This document shows, one piece after another, positions 1 through 6,094 of a DNA stretch of 16,920 nt (its first letter is position 1; the number at the start of each line of letters is the position of its first letter). Source of the DNA: an uncultured Bacilli bacterium (GTDB lineage Bacteria; Bacillota_I; Bacilli_A; RF39; UBA660). The notes beneath the pieces were generated by a model. It was not told the DNA's origin and searched no databases. It worked only from the letters and a program-made list of their open reading frames with translations. Location: positions 1 to 16,920 of the forward strand of contig CASRZP010000019.1 of the NCBI GenBank assembly GCA_949440065.1, given 5' to 3'. The position numbers were made by a program, and so were the translations under genes.

Positions 1-797
1 TGACCATTGGCAACTTCTACCATGGCTTCATAACTTTTTAACTTTAATACGGCTTCATCAATTTTCGCATCTTTTAGTAATTTCAAACCTTGTGCTGTAG
101 CTTCTTGAATTTTTAAGATGGCTTGTGCTTCACCTTCTGCTTCACGAATATGTGTCTCACGTTTTGCATCTGCCCTTAAGATGGCACTTTCTTTCTCACC
201 TTCAGCAATTAAGATAGCCGCTTTTTTCTCACCTTCTGCTTTTAAAATTGACTCACGACGTTCACGTTCTGCACGCATTTGTTTTTCCATTGCTTCTTGA
301 ATATCACGAGGTGGAATAATATTTTTCACTTCAACACGGTTAACTTTAATTCCCCATGGATCTGTTGCTTCATCTAATATTGCTCTCATTTTAGAATTGA
401 TAATATCACGAGATGTTAGTGTTTCATCTAATTCTAGTTCACCAATGATGTTACGTAGTGTTGTTGCTGTTAAATTTTCAATCGCATTTACTGGGTTTTC
501 TACTCCATAAGTGTATAACTTCGGATCAGTAATTTGAAAATATACTACAGTATCAATTTGCATCGTTACATTATCTTTAGTAATAACTGGTTGTGGTGCA
601 AAATCTTTTACAATTTCCTTAAGTGATACATGATTAGCAATACGCTCAATAAATGGAATATGATAATGTAGTCCTGTTTGTAAAGTACGATGATATGCCC
701 CTAATCGTTCAATTACCATCGCACGAGATTGTGATACAATTCTAACTCCGCTGATAATAATAACTAAAATAACTCCTAAAATAATCCAAAAAAGCAT
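1..797 (-). CDS. SPFH/stomatin-like (slipin, QmcA-type) membrane protein, partial
   Basis: About 265 residues are visible from the ATG at 795-797; the C-terminus lies beyond the left edge. One N-terminal membrane segment (roughly residues 1-20, LFWIILGVILVIIISG) is followed by a band-7/SPFH domain containing ERLGAYHRTLQTGLHYHIPF and, later, DPWGIKVNRVEVKNIIPP. A helical Glu/Ala-rich stretch with repeated AEGEK/EAEGEA units then follows, typical of stomatin oligomerisation coiled coils. SPFH proteins form membrane-associated oligomers that organise membrane microdomains and affect proteases. The start codon overlaps the last base of the upstream nfeD stop (TAATG), and its ribosome site AAGGAGGG lies inside nfeD, so the two are translationally coupled. 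This NfeD-SPFH pairing is the classic arrangement. Family assignment is secure; the exact subfamily is not. Confidence 0.93.
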   Translation of the reverse strand, partial: MLFWIILGVILVIIISGVRIVSQSRAMVIERLGAYHRTLQTGLHYHIPFIERIANHVSLKEIVKDFAPQPVITKDNVTMQIDTVVYFQITDPKLYTYGVENPVNAIENLTATTLRNIIGELELDETLTSRDIINSKMRAILDEATDPWGIKVNRVEVKNIIPPRDIQEAMEKQMRAERERRESILKAEGEKKAAILIAEGEKESAILRADAKRETHIREAEGEAQAILKIQEATAQGLKLLKDAKIDEAVLKLKSYEAMVEVANG

Positions 798-1228
798 TAT
801 AATCCCTCCTTAACTGCTCTAACAGTCACTTTTGCTCCTTGAATAGATAAAATTTCTACTTTGCTATTTAATGAAATTTCTTCATCACTTATCGCTGACC
901 ATAGTTTTCCATCAATTTTTACTTCTCCAACAGCATATGGTACGATTTTCTCAGTTACAATACCAATTTTACCAATAATTCGATCGAGATTAGTTCTTTC
1001 CATCGGTTTCGATAAAAATTTTTTAACTAATGGTCTAGTTAAGATTAGACTAATTGCACTTACCATAATAAATACTGCTAATTGTATTTCAAAAGAGTGA
1101 TTTACTAGTGATAAAAATAGTGAAGCAAGTGCTCCTAGTGCAAACCAAATACTAACTAAGTTAACGGTAGATAATTCTACTACGACAAAGAAGATAAAAA
1201 TAAATAGCCACCATAACATAAACCCCAT
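797..1228 (-). CDS. NfeD family membrane protein (short form)
   Basis: 143 residues. Three hydrophobic segments lie within about residues 4-75. They are followed by a soluble C-terminal domain (GKIGIVTEKIVPYAVGEVKI, then WSAISDEEI, VEILSIQGAKVTV), the OB-fold of NfeD proteins that partner SPFH proteins. No N-terminal serine protease domain is present, so this is the short class. The frame stays open 34 codons further upstream to 1330. I chose ATG 1226-1228 because GAGGAAG lies directly before it and because a good promoter -10 (1244-1249) falls inside the longer version. The family's short members are also about this length. An ATG three codons further in is an alternative start. It probably forms a bicistronic operon with the SPFH gene. 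Confidence 0.9.
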   Translation of the reverse strand: MGFMLWWLFIFIFFVVVELSTVNLVSIWFALGALASLFLSLVNHSFEIQLAVFIMVSAISLILTRPLVKKFLSKPMERTNLDRIIGKIGIVTEKIVPYAVGEVKIDGKLWSAISDEEISLNSKVEILSIQGAKVTVRAVKEGL

Positions 1229-1243
1229 CACTTCCTCGCTTAC

Positions 1244-1272
1244 ATTATATGACAAAAGTGGGAAAAATACAA
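1244..1272 (-). promoter_or_regulatory. Sigma-A promoter for nfeD-SPFH operon
   Basis: Read on the minus strand: -35 TTGTAT (1267-1272), a 17-bp spacer, and -10 TATAAT (1244-1249). Transcription would start about seven bases downstream, leaving only a short leader of about 10 nt that still holds GAGGAAG. Spacing and -10 match consensus; the -35 matches four of six. Confidence 0.65.
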
Positions 1273-1347
1273 TACGAAACTTTAAAAAGACTATAGTCGA
1301 CTTTTCATCATTTATATATATGTTTATCAAAGTATTTTTCCTATAAA

Positions 1348-2736
1348 CTATTTTTGAATCATGATAACAGGACGAATTCCATAATTCGAGGTGATATTAG
1401 CAGCAGCAACACCCATACCCCCAATATGACTTAGCAACCAAACGCTTCCTGGAGTGCCTAAATTTTCATTCATACTCCAGTATCCGTAATTAACTCCATA
1501 ATCTCCACCAGTTCTATTTTCTGTTCCTCCATAACTAACTGAGTCTCTTAAATAGTTATACATCCATATCGGACAAGATCTCTGTTCCATAGTACATCCC
1601 AAACTATGTGCCTCCTGTACTGTAATTAATCTTGCCTTAGCCATTCTTTCGCCTAAAGTATACGCATTTGTTGCACAATTAAATGCTTTATTCGTTTGGC
1701 TATACACGCATCCAGTAAATGCATTATCTTTAAATACGGTTGTTCCTAACGTATAGGTTTGATCTAACACATTTGTCCATCCTTTTGTTGCTTCTTCTAA
1801 TATTGGTAATACTGTTAGTGGTCCTTTGGTATTGTCATTAGCACCTTTATACCACATTGTGTCATATACTAGATTTTCCCGTTGCTGTAAAACTAGGGTA
1901 TCTCCCTCATCAAACATTACATGGAAATATTTTTCTTCGGTATCGTTTACTTTATATTTGATGATAGTTCCTGATTCATATGCACTTGGGGCTTTTTTTA
2001 AACTTGTACATGTTTCTTCTTCCCCAGTTACACAAAAATTAGATGAACCTGCTTCTTGATTATAAGTAAACACTTTTTTAATATTTAGATTGGTTTTACT
2101 AATTGGTTGTTCAACAGGTTCAGCAATTACGTCTTGTTTAGCATACACATTAATTTTTACACCATACTTTCTAGATTCTCCATTTGGTACTTGTGCATTT
2201 TCATCTACCCATAATCTTAGGCGATAATTGTGAATAGTCGTTCCTTCGTTAGTAAATGTTCCTGAATCTAATATCATTGAACCAATGGGTGATCCTAATT
2301 GTGTTGGACTAGTTCTAGGAATAAAATTCATTGGTAAAAACACTTCATCGTAAGTAGTATCTGGATCGATTGCTCGTTCTAAATAAAGTTTCACTTCATT
2401 GTCTTCTAAAGGTGTTATATCATTAATGGGAATTTTTATTGCTGTTACTTCATATCCAATTGTCGTTGCTTTTCCTAGGGTTGCTGTAATGGTAAAATCA
2501 AAGACGTTATCACTTCCATTTAACATTTTTCCAGTTTCATCACTCATCGGATATGCTTCATTTAACATGATTCCGGTTTTACCTTCCGTATACGTTAACA
2601 TGATAGTACTAGTTTCTAATGTATTTTCTACTGTTCCTTCTTTAGTAAAAGTAAACATAGCAAAGGTTACCCCGATAGTTGCTACCATTAATAAAAGTAA
2701 CATCGCTATAGGTAAAATTAGTTTTTTCGCTTTCAT
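1348..2736 (-). CDS. Exported six-cysteine protein, SipW/TasA-like N-terminus and C-type-lectin-like C-terminal region
   Basis: 462 residues; ATG at 2734-2736 is preceded by AGGTG at a suitable distance. The N-terminus (AKKLILPIAMLLLLMVATIG then VTFAMFTFTKEGT) resembles SipW-type signal peptides of TasA/camelysin proteins. The first half (about 35-200) looks like a beta-sandwich ending in YGVKINVYAK. The second half has six cysteines in three close pairs (C235/C243, C343/C354, C381/C388), suggesting disulfides. The C-terminal region holds ARLITVQEAHSLGC, GYWSMNENLG, SVWLLSHIGG and YGIRPVIMI. This pattern is common in exported DUF6273-like proteins with a C-type-lectin/formylglycine-enzyme-like fold. 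I read it as a surface or matrix protein; the ligand is unknown. No signal peptidase gene lies beside it. Export is well supported, fold names are by resemblance only. Confidence 0.72.
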   Translation of the reverse strand: MKAKKLILPIAMLLLLMVATIGVTFAMFTFTKEGTVENTLETSTIMLTYTEGKTGIMLNEAYPMSDETGKMLNGSDNVFDFTITATLGKATTIGYEVTAIKIPINDITPLEDNEVKLYLERAIDPDTTYDEVFLPMNFIPRTSPTQLGSPIGSMILDSGTFTNEGTTIHNYRLRLWVDENAQVPNGESRKYGVKINVYAKQDVIAEPVEQPISKTNLNIKKVFTYNQEAGSSNFCVTGEEETCTSLKKAPSAYESGTIIKYKVNDTEEKYFHVMFDEGDTLVLQQRENLVYDTMWYKGANDNTKGPLTVLPILEEATKGWTNVLDQTYTLGTTVFKDNAFTGCVYSQTNKAFNCATNAYTLGERMAKARLITVQEAHSLGCTMEQRSCPIWMYNYLRDSVSYGGTENRTGGDYGVNYGYWSMNENLGTPGSVWLLSHIGGMGVAAANITSNYGIRPVIMIQK

Positions 2737-2986
2737 TTCAACACCTACTTTCCTTACTATCCCCTTTTAGTTTACCACAAAGCCAAAAGAAAAAATACAA
2801 ATGTTAACTAATTGTCAACTATTTTCATTTTACCAAATTATTACTTAAATTTTACGTATTTTACAACAATGTGAATTCTTTGATAAAAATAATTGTAAAA
2901 ATGCAATTTATTTATTATAAAAAACAATAAGATTATTCTCATAGAGGTAACACTAATCATCATAGTTTGACCAAGTATAATACTAA

Positions 2987-3008
2987 AAATGATAATTCAT
3001 TATCATTT
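2987..3008. repeat. 22-bp palindrome resembling a Fur-family operator
   Basis: Perfect 10-nt arms AAATGATAAT and ATTATCATTT are separated by TC. The core TGATAAT/ATTATCA has the half-site sequence of a Fur box, but with a 2-nt rather than the usual 1-nt centre. It overlaps a possible plus-strand promoter (TTGACC 2967-2972, 18 bp, GATAAT 2991-2996). The arms are seen directly; the regulator is inferred. Confidence 0.4.
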
Positions 3009-3144
3009 AGATTCTCATTAAAACACTTAAGTCAGGATGGTAAAATTATTAATATTTCGCTTTACTTTATTGAATATATCGATAATTTAGATTTAACTTA
3101 AAAGTAAGTTAGCTTCTACTTTTGGCATCCATTGACGATTTTTC

Positions 3145-3173
3145 TTGTCAAAGTTCAAATTTTATTCTATAAT
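3145..3173 (+). promoter_or_regulatory. Sigma-A promoter for the two-repeat secreted protein
   Basis: TTGTCA (3145-3150), a 17-bp spacer, and TATAAT (3168-3173). Predicted transcription start is near 3180, about 23 nt before the GTG start at 3203, and the leader contains AGGAGG at 3191-3196. Confidence 0.75.
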
Positions 3174-3202
3174 GATTTTATAAAGTAAGAAGGAGGACAA
3201 AA

Positions 3203-3964
3203 GTGAAGAGATCTATTCGTGTAGGTATATTCGCTACACTATCCATACTAGGATTATCTAGCCTAGGGACAGGAACTTACTTACAATTAGTTGAAGATAA
3301 TCAACATAAAGATGAACAATTTGCCTTAATTATTGAAGATAAAATTATAACTAAAGTAATTGCTGAAGAGAAAAAAGAAGAACCATTTACGATTACAACA
3401 AAAGAAGTTATCCTTATTTTAAATCAAGAATTAGAACGAGGTGTTACTAACTACATAGAAGAAACACTAACAAATGAAGAGATATCTCGTTTAAGTATTG
3501 ACCTTAATCAGATTGATGTAACAAAAGTAGGTACTTATGAGTACAAAATAAAAGATTTAAAAACAGGAACTGAATGGACAAATAAAATTATTGTCAAAGA
3601 AGAAGAAATAGAAACACCACCTGAACAAGACTTAACAATTAAATTAACATTAAAAAATCAAACGTTCAAATTAAATGAAACTTTGCCAACGACAATTTCT
3701 ACTTATATTGATCAAGAATTAACAGAAGAGCAGTTAAAAACAGTAACTCTAGATTTATCGGAAGTAAACATGGCACAAGCAGGAAGTTATCAATATACCA
3801 TTGTGTTCCAAAATCAAATTTACTTAGGAAAAATTACTATTGTAGAAGATCAACCACCGCTAAACCAACCAACGGAAAAACCTGATCCATCTACACCAGA
3901 AACTCCAGATCCCCCAGTAGAAAATGAAAACAATCCTGGAGGAACAACAGAAAATCAAAATTAA
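3203..3964 (+). CDS. Secreted or membrane-anchored protein with two tandem repeats and Pro-rich tail, function unknown
   Basis: 253 residues with a GTG start, set by AGGAGG six bases upstream and a strong promoter. An N-terminal hydrophobic segment (about 7-30, VGIFATLSILGLSSLG) works as a signal peptide or anchor. Two related repeats of about 65 residues follow, at roughly 66-132 and 147-214. Shared landmarks are TNYIEETLTNEEI / STYIDQELTEEQL, SIDLNQIDVTKVGTYEYKI / TLDLSEVNMAQAGSYQYTI and a closing IIVKEE / ITIVED. The pattern of beta strands ending in GxYxYxI is like bacterial Ig-like surface modules. The last 35 residues are rich in Pro, Glu, Asn and Thr and look like a wall-spanning linker, but there is no LPxTG and no C-terminal membrane segment. 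I do not recognise the specific family. It is a single gene followed by a terminator. Confidence 0.75.
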   Translation: MKRSIRVGIFATLSILGLSSLGTGTYLQLVEDNQHKDEQFALIIEDKIITKVIAEEKKEEPFTITTKEVILILNQELERGVTNYIEETLTNEEISRLSIDLNQIDVTKVGTYEYKIKDLKTGTEWTNKIIVKEEEIETPPEQDLTIKLTLKNQTFKLNETLPTTISTYIDQELTEEQLKTVTLDLSEVNMAQAGSYQYTIVFQNQIYLGKITIVEDQPPLNQPTEKPDPSTPETPDPPVENENNPGGTTENQN

Positions 3965-3994
3965 AGAAACGCTTTTTAGTAACGTTTCTTTTTT
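3963..3994 (+). terminator. Rho-independent terminator, shared with convergent pgsA end
   Basis: AAAGAAACG (3963-3971) pairs with CGTTTCTTT (3983-3991) across an 11-nt loop, followed by a run of six T (3989-3994). It begins in the stop codon of the plus-strand gene and overlaps the last codons of the minus-strand gene. The T-run favours termination of plus-strand transcription. Confidence 0.8.
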
Positions 3995-4539
3995 AGTGAT
4001 TGATAAATATAATAAGGTTCAATAACAATCATTAAAATGGATAATCCCATAAAAATGGGTGCAATCAGTAAAAGTTTTTCCTTACCAAATCCAAACAACA
4101 AAGTAGCAATAACTCCTGCTGACTGAAAACACATTTTTAACTTAGCAGGCATCGTTGGTTTTAATTCTATTTTTTTACAAAGAAAAAGGTAACTGGTAAA
4201 CAAAAATACAATCACATCACGAATAGCGATTACTAAAGGCCACAATGGCATAATTCCTTTTACCATTAAAACTAGTCCAATTCCCCAGTTTAATAATTTA
4301 TCGGCGATAGGGTCTAGTGCTCCTCCTAAGTGACTATACATATTATAGCGTCTTGCAATAAAACCATCTAATAAATCACTCAATGCTAAAACAAGGGCAA
4401 AAGTTGTCACAAAATAATGATTATCTATCCCGTTTTTGTAAATGTAACTTAATAAATAAATAGAACCTATCATACGAATAATGGTAATGATATTAGGAAT
4501 CGTCAATATTTTGTTTTCATACTTTTTTTGTTCTTCCAT
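3976..4539 (-). CDS. pgsA: CDP-diacylglycerol--glycerol-3-phosphate 3-phosphatidyltransferase (PgsA-type)
   Basis: 187 residues. It carries the full CDP-alcohol phosphatidyltransferase motif DGx2ARx8Gx3Dx3D: D58-G59, A62-R63, G72, D76 and D80, in LLDGFIARR then GGALDPIADK. These residues bind the metal and CDP-lipid. The N-terminal ILTIPNIITIIRMIGS and several membrane segments are typical of PgsA, which makes phosphatidylglycerophosphate, the first committed step to phosphatidylglycerol. Length fits PgsA (about 180-195). ATG 4537-4539 is preceded by AAGGA about 13 nt upstream, a weakly placed site. It has its own promoter at 4564-4592 and converges on the gene at 3203. Cardiolipin-synthase-like or other CDP-alcohol transferases share the motif, but PgsA is the best reading. 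Confidence 0.85.
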   Translation of the reverse strand: MEEQKKYENKILTIPNIITIIRMIGSIYLLSYIYKNGIDNHYFVTTFALVLALSDLLDGFIARRYNMYSHLGGALDPIADKLLNWGIGLVLMVKGIMPLWPLVIAIRDVIVFLFTSYLFLCKKIELKPTMPAKLKMCFQSAGVIATLLFGFGKEKLLLIAPIFMGLSILMIVIEPYYIYQSLKKKRY

Positions 4540-4563
4540 TACTCTTTCACGTCCTTATTTTTA

Positions 4564-4592
4564 ATCGTAAAACTTAAGCGGTAAAATGTCAA
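4564..4592 (-). promoter_or_regulatory. Sigma-A promoter for pgsA
   Basis: On the minus strand: TTGACA (4587-4592), a 17-bp spacer, and TACGAT (4564-4569). The -35 and spacing match consensus and the -10 is four of six. The predicted start near 4557 gives a leader of about 18 nt. Confidence 0.65.
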
Positions 4593-4768
4593 GTAAATAT
4601 GAATTAGAGTCAAGATAAATTCACGAAATAAGGAAAAAATGAATATTAAGTTAATTTTTTTCTAGTATTTAAAAAGATTTGAACCATTTGAATATATTTT
4701 ATATTTTAGTAATATCTAAAAATTACAATTCCTTTATTTATTGAATTTTATATATTCTAAAAACTTAA

Positions 4769-4809
4769 AAATTCATCAAACATTTAGTTTTTTGCAAGTT
4801 GATGAATTT
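4769..4809. repeat. 11-bp inverted repeat upstream of DUF4234 promoter
   Basis: AAATTCATCAA (4769-4779) and its exact complement TTGATGAATTT (4799-4809) flank a 19-nt spacer. The right arm ends 24 nt before the -35 at 4834. No T-run follows on the plus strand, so it does not look like a terminator for that direction. It could be an operator or a leftover inverted repeat. Confidence 0.45.
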
Positions 4810-4833
4810 ATCCTGATGTGCTGAAGATAATTA

Positions 4834-4862
4834 TTGAATATTTTTGCGATTTGTTATATAAT
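4834..4862 (+). promoter_or_regulatory. Sigma-A promoter for DUF4234 gene
   Basis: TTGAAT (4834-4839), a 17-bp spacer, and TATAAT (4857-4862). The transcript would start near 4869, immediately before the GAGGAGG ribosome site and 17 nt before the ATG. Confidence 0.7.
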
Positions 4863-4885
4863 CTTGTTAATGAGGAGGAAGGATT

Positions 4886-5236
4886 ATGATTCAAGAGAAA
4901 AATATTGCTACTAATGTCATTTTATCTATTGTTACTTGTGGCATTTATGGAATATTTTGGTTTATTCAATTAACTGATGATACAGCTAGGGTTAGCGAAG
5001 ATAAGAGTATGTCTGGAGGAATGGCCTTTCTTTTAGGTCTAGTTACTTGTGGTATTTATTATATCTACTGGGCTTATAAGATGGGAAAAAATATTTATCA
5101 AGCGAAGCTAGACAAAAACTTAAACGTTCAAGACAATTCTATATTATATTTAGTCTTACAACTTTTTGGATTAGGTATTGTAAACTACTGCCTAATGCAA
5201 AATGAATTAAATGAAATCGCTAAAACTCAATACTAA
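4886..5236 (+). CDS. DUF4234 domain small membrane protein
   Basis: 116 residues; ATG at 4886 with GAGGAGGAAGG just upstream. Three hydrophobic segments are visible (about 8-26, 44-62 and 83-101). The first two share a repeated motif, LSIVTCGIYGIFWF and LGLVTCGIYYIYWAYK, the hallmark of the DUF4234 family; the third ends in QNELNEIAK. The family is widespread in low-GC Gram-positives and its function is unknown. It is a single-gene unit with its own promoter and a downstream hairpin. Family assignment rests on the doubled TCGIY-x-I-x-W motif and the length. Confidence 0.85.
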   Translation: MIQEKNIATNVILSIVTCGIYGIFWFIQLTDDTARVSEDKSMSGGMAFLLGLVTCGIYYIYWAYKMGKNIYQAKLDKNLNVQDNSILYLVLQLFGLGIVNYCLMQNELNEIAKTQY

Positions 5237-5248
5237 AAAGAGAAAAAG

Positions 5249-5329
5249 TGATATGAACCCCGTTTCTTGGACATAGGAAACGAGGTTTTTATATGTCAAA
5301 AATAAGTTATGAAGATAAAATAGCAAAAG
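5249..5329 (+). mobile_element. Possible left-end remnant of an IS3-family element
   Basis: After the hairpin, an ORF (ATG 5293-5295, TAA 5347-5349) encodes MSKISYEDKIAKAILDNH. The first ten residues resemble the start of IS3-family OrfA proteins (S/K-rich, then YEDKI). The rest is the DUF421 gene's 3' end read backwards. Some IS3 ends also begin with TGnnnTGAACCCC followed by TTGGACA, as at 5249-5271, and transposon ends often hide their own ribosome site in a hairpin. This is recognition from memory on a very short stretch and could be coincidence. Confidence 0.3.
5256..5290 (+). terminator. Hairpin with T-run after DUF4234 gene
   Basis: AACCCCGTTTC (5256-5266) pairs with GAAACGAGGTT (5277-5287) with one C/A mismatch and a 10-nt loop. 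The T-run spans 5286-5290. It can act as a terminator for the DUF4234 transcript. The right arm also contains GAGG (5282-5285) placed seven bases before ATG 5293-5295, so the same hairpin would hide a ribosome site; see the neighbouring mobile-element entry. Confidence 0.65.
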
Positions 5330-6043
5330 CTATTCTAGACAATCATTAACAGGAATATCTAAATCCTTATCATAAATAGTTATACTCTCCTTAGAATCAC
5401 AAGTAAGAAGCAAAATATCTTCTAACTTTTTATGATTATTTTCAATTCTAGTCATTAACCATTTTTTATCTTTGCCAATAATTTTTAAATTTTTCTCCAT
5501 GATATTCCCATCAATTACTAAGTTCGCAGTAAGTCCTTTATAAGTATCCTTTATTTTCATATCCTTTAGCGTCACTGGTGCATATTTACTTTTAGGAAGA
5601 AAACTAATTCTTCCATCTGCCTCCATCACAGCGTATTCAATTTCTGAAATGTCAAAGTATCCGTTTGCTCTTGCCTCCTGTAATAAATCATTAATATCAA
5701 ACTTTACTTTTTTTAACCCTTTCGTTAAAATTTGTCCATCTTGCATTAAAATAATAGGTGCCCCAGCAATTAATCGTCTAATTTTGATACTTTTCATCGT
5801 AAGAAATGATACCAATAAAGAAAAACCAGCGTATATTAACATCGAAATAATTCCTTCTAAATAATTTATTTCGCTATTGACTGACATTTCTGCAGCAATA
5901 TTTCCAATAGAAATACCAATAATATAATCAAAAATATTCAACTGACTAACTTGCTTTTTTCCTAAAGATTTAGCAAGAATAAATAAAGCAATAATCGCAA
6001 CTACTGACTTTGTAGCAATATATGCTAAACTTGAATAATCCAT
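5330..6043 (-). CDS. DUF421 (YetF-like) membrane protein
   Basis: 237 residues, ATG 6041-6043 preceded by AGGTG seven bases upstream. Membrane segments lie at about 8-25, 36-52 and 61-83. The conserved DUF421 block SLGKKQVSQLNIFDYIIGIS (26-45) follows the first segment. After the third comes IRRLIAGAPIILMQDG and the cytoplasmic signature LLQEARANGYFDISEIEYAV, ADGRISFLPK. Bacillus homologues (YetF, YdfS) are integral membrane proteins of poorly defined function, some linked to spores. Length is normal for the family. It lies 51 nt downstream of formate-tetrahydrofolate ligase on the same strand, with no clear promoter between, so the two are probably co-transcribed. That pairing does not explain its role. 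Confidence 0.87.
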   Translation of the reverse strand: MDYSSLAYIATKSVVAIIALFILAKSLGKKQVSQLNIFDYIIGISIGNIAAEMSVNSEINYLEGIISMLIYAGFSLLVSFLTMKSIKIRRLIAGAPIILMQDGQILTKGLKKVKFDINDLLQEARANGYFDISEIEYAVMEADGRISFLPKSKYAPVTLKDMKIKDTYKGLTANLVIDGNIMEKNLKIIGKDKKWLMTRIENNHKKLEDILLLTCDSKESITIYDKDLDIPVNDCLE

Positions 6044-6094
6044 TTCTATTCACCTAATGATAGTATGATAACTCTTCAAGTTTTTTATACAATC

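Larger units (their letters stand above)
2737..3202. other. Long divergent intergenic region (466 bp), regulatory
   Basis: It separates two divergent exported-protein genes. It holds a possible minus-strand -35 TTGACA at 2813-2818 for the 1348-2736 gene (no good -10 at 17 bp, though TATTTT lies at 15 bp), a 22-bp palindrome at 2987-3008, and a strong plus-strand promoter at 3145-3173. A weak hairpin (AAAAGTA 3100-3106 with TACTTTT 3117-3123) follows a 56-codon open stretch without a usual start (2931-3101). I see no convincing gene here. Confidence 0.5.
4540..4885. other. Divergent intergenic region between pgsA and DUF4234 gene (346 bp)
   Basis: Apart from the pgsA promoter (4564-4592), an 11-bp inverted repeat (4769-4809) and the DUF4234 promoter (4834-4862), this is extremely AT-rich sequence. 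I see no open frame with a ribosome site and no RNA gene in it. Confidence 0.6.

Noticed and set aside
118..300. Open frames antisense to the SPFH, NfeD, six-cysteine, DUF421, adhesin and DUF308-like genes
   Set aside because: They lack ribosome sites and family resemblance and lie opposite clearly conserved coding sequence.
1285..1310. Palindromes GACTATAGTC and AGTCGACT near the nfeD promoter as a terminator for the 1348-2736 gene
   Set aside because: The possible hairpin stem is only three to five pairs; no stable stem-loop with T-run can be drawn.
797..1330. Longer NfeD start at 1330
   Set aside because: No ribosome site there, and a good promoter lies inside the extension.
2976..2981. 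TATAAT as a -10 element
   Set aside because: No -35-like hexamer at 16-18 bp upstream and no gene close downstream.
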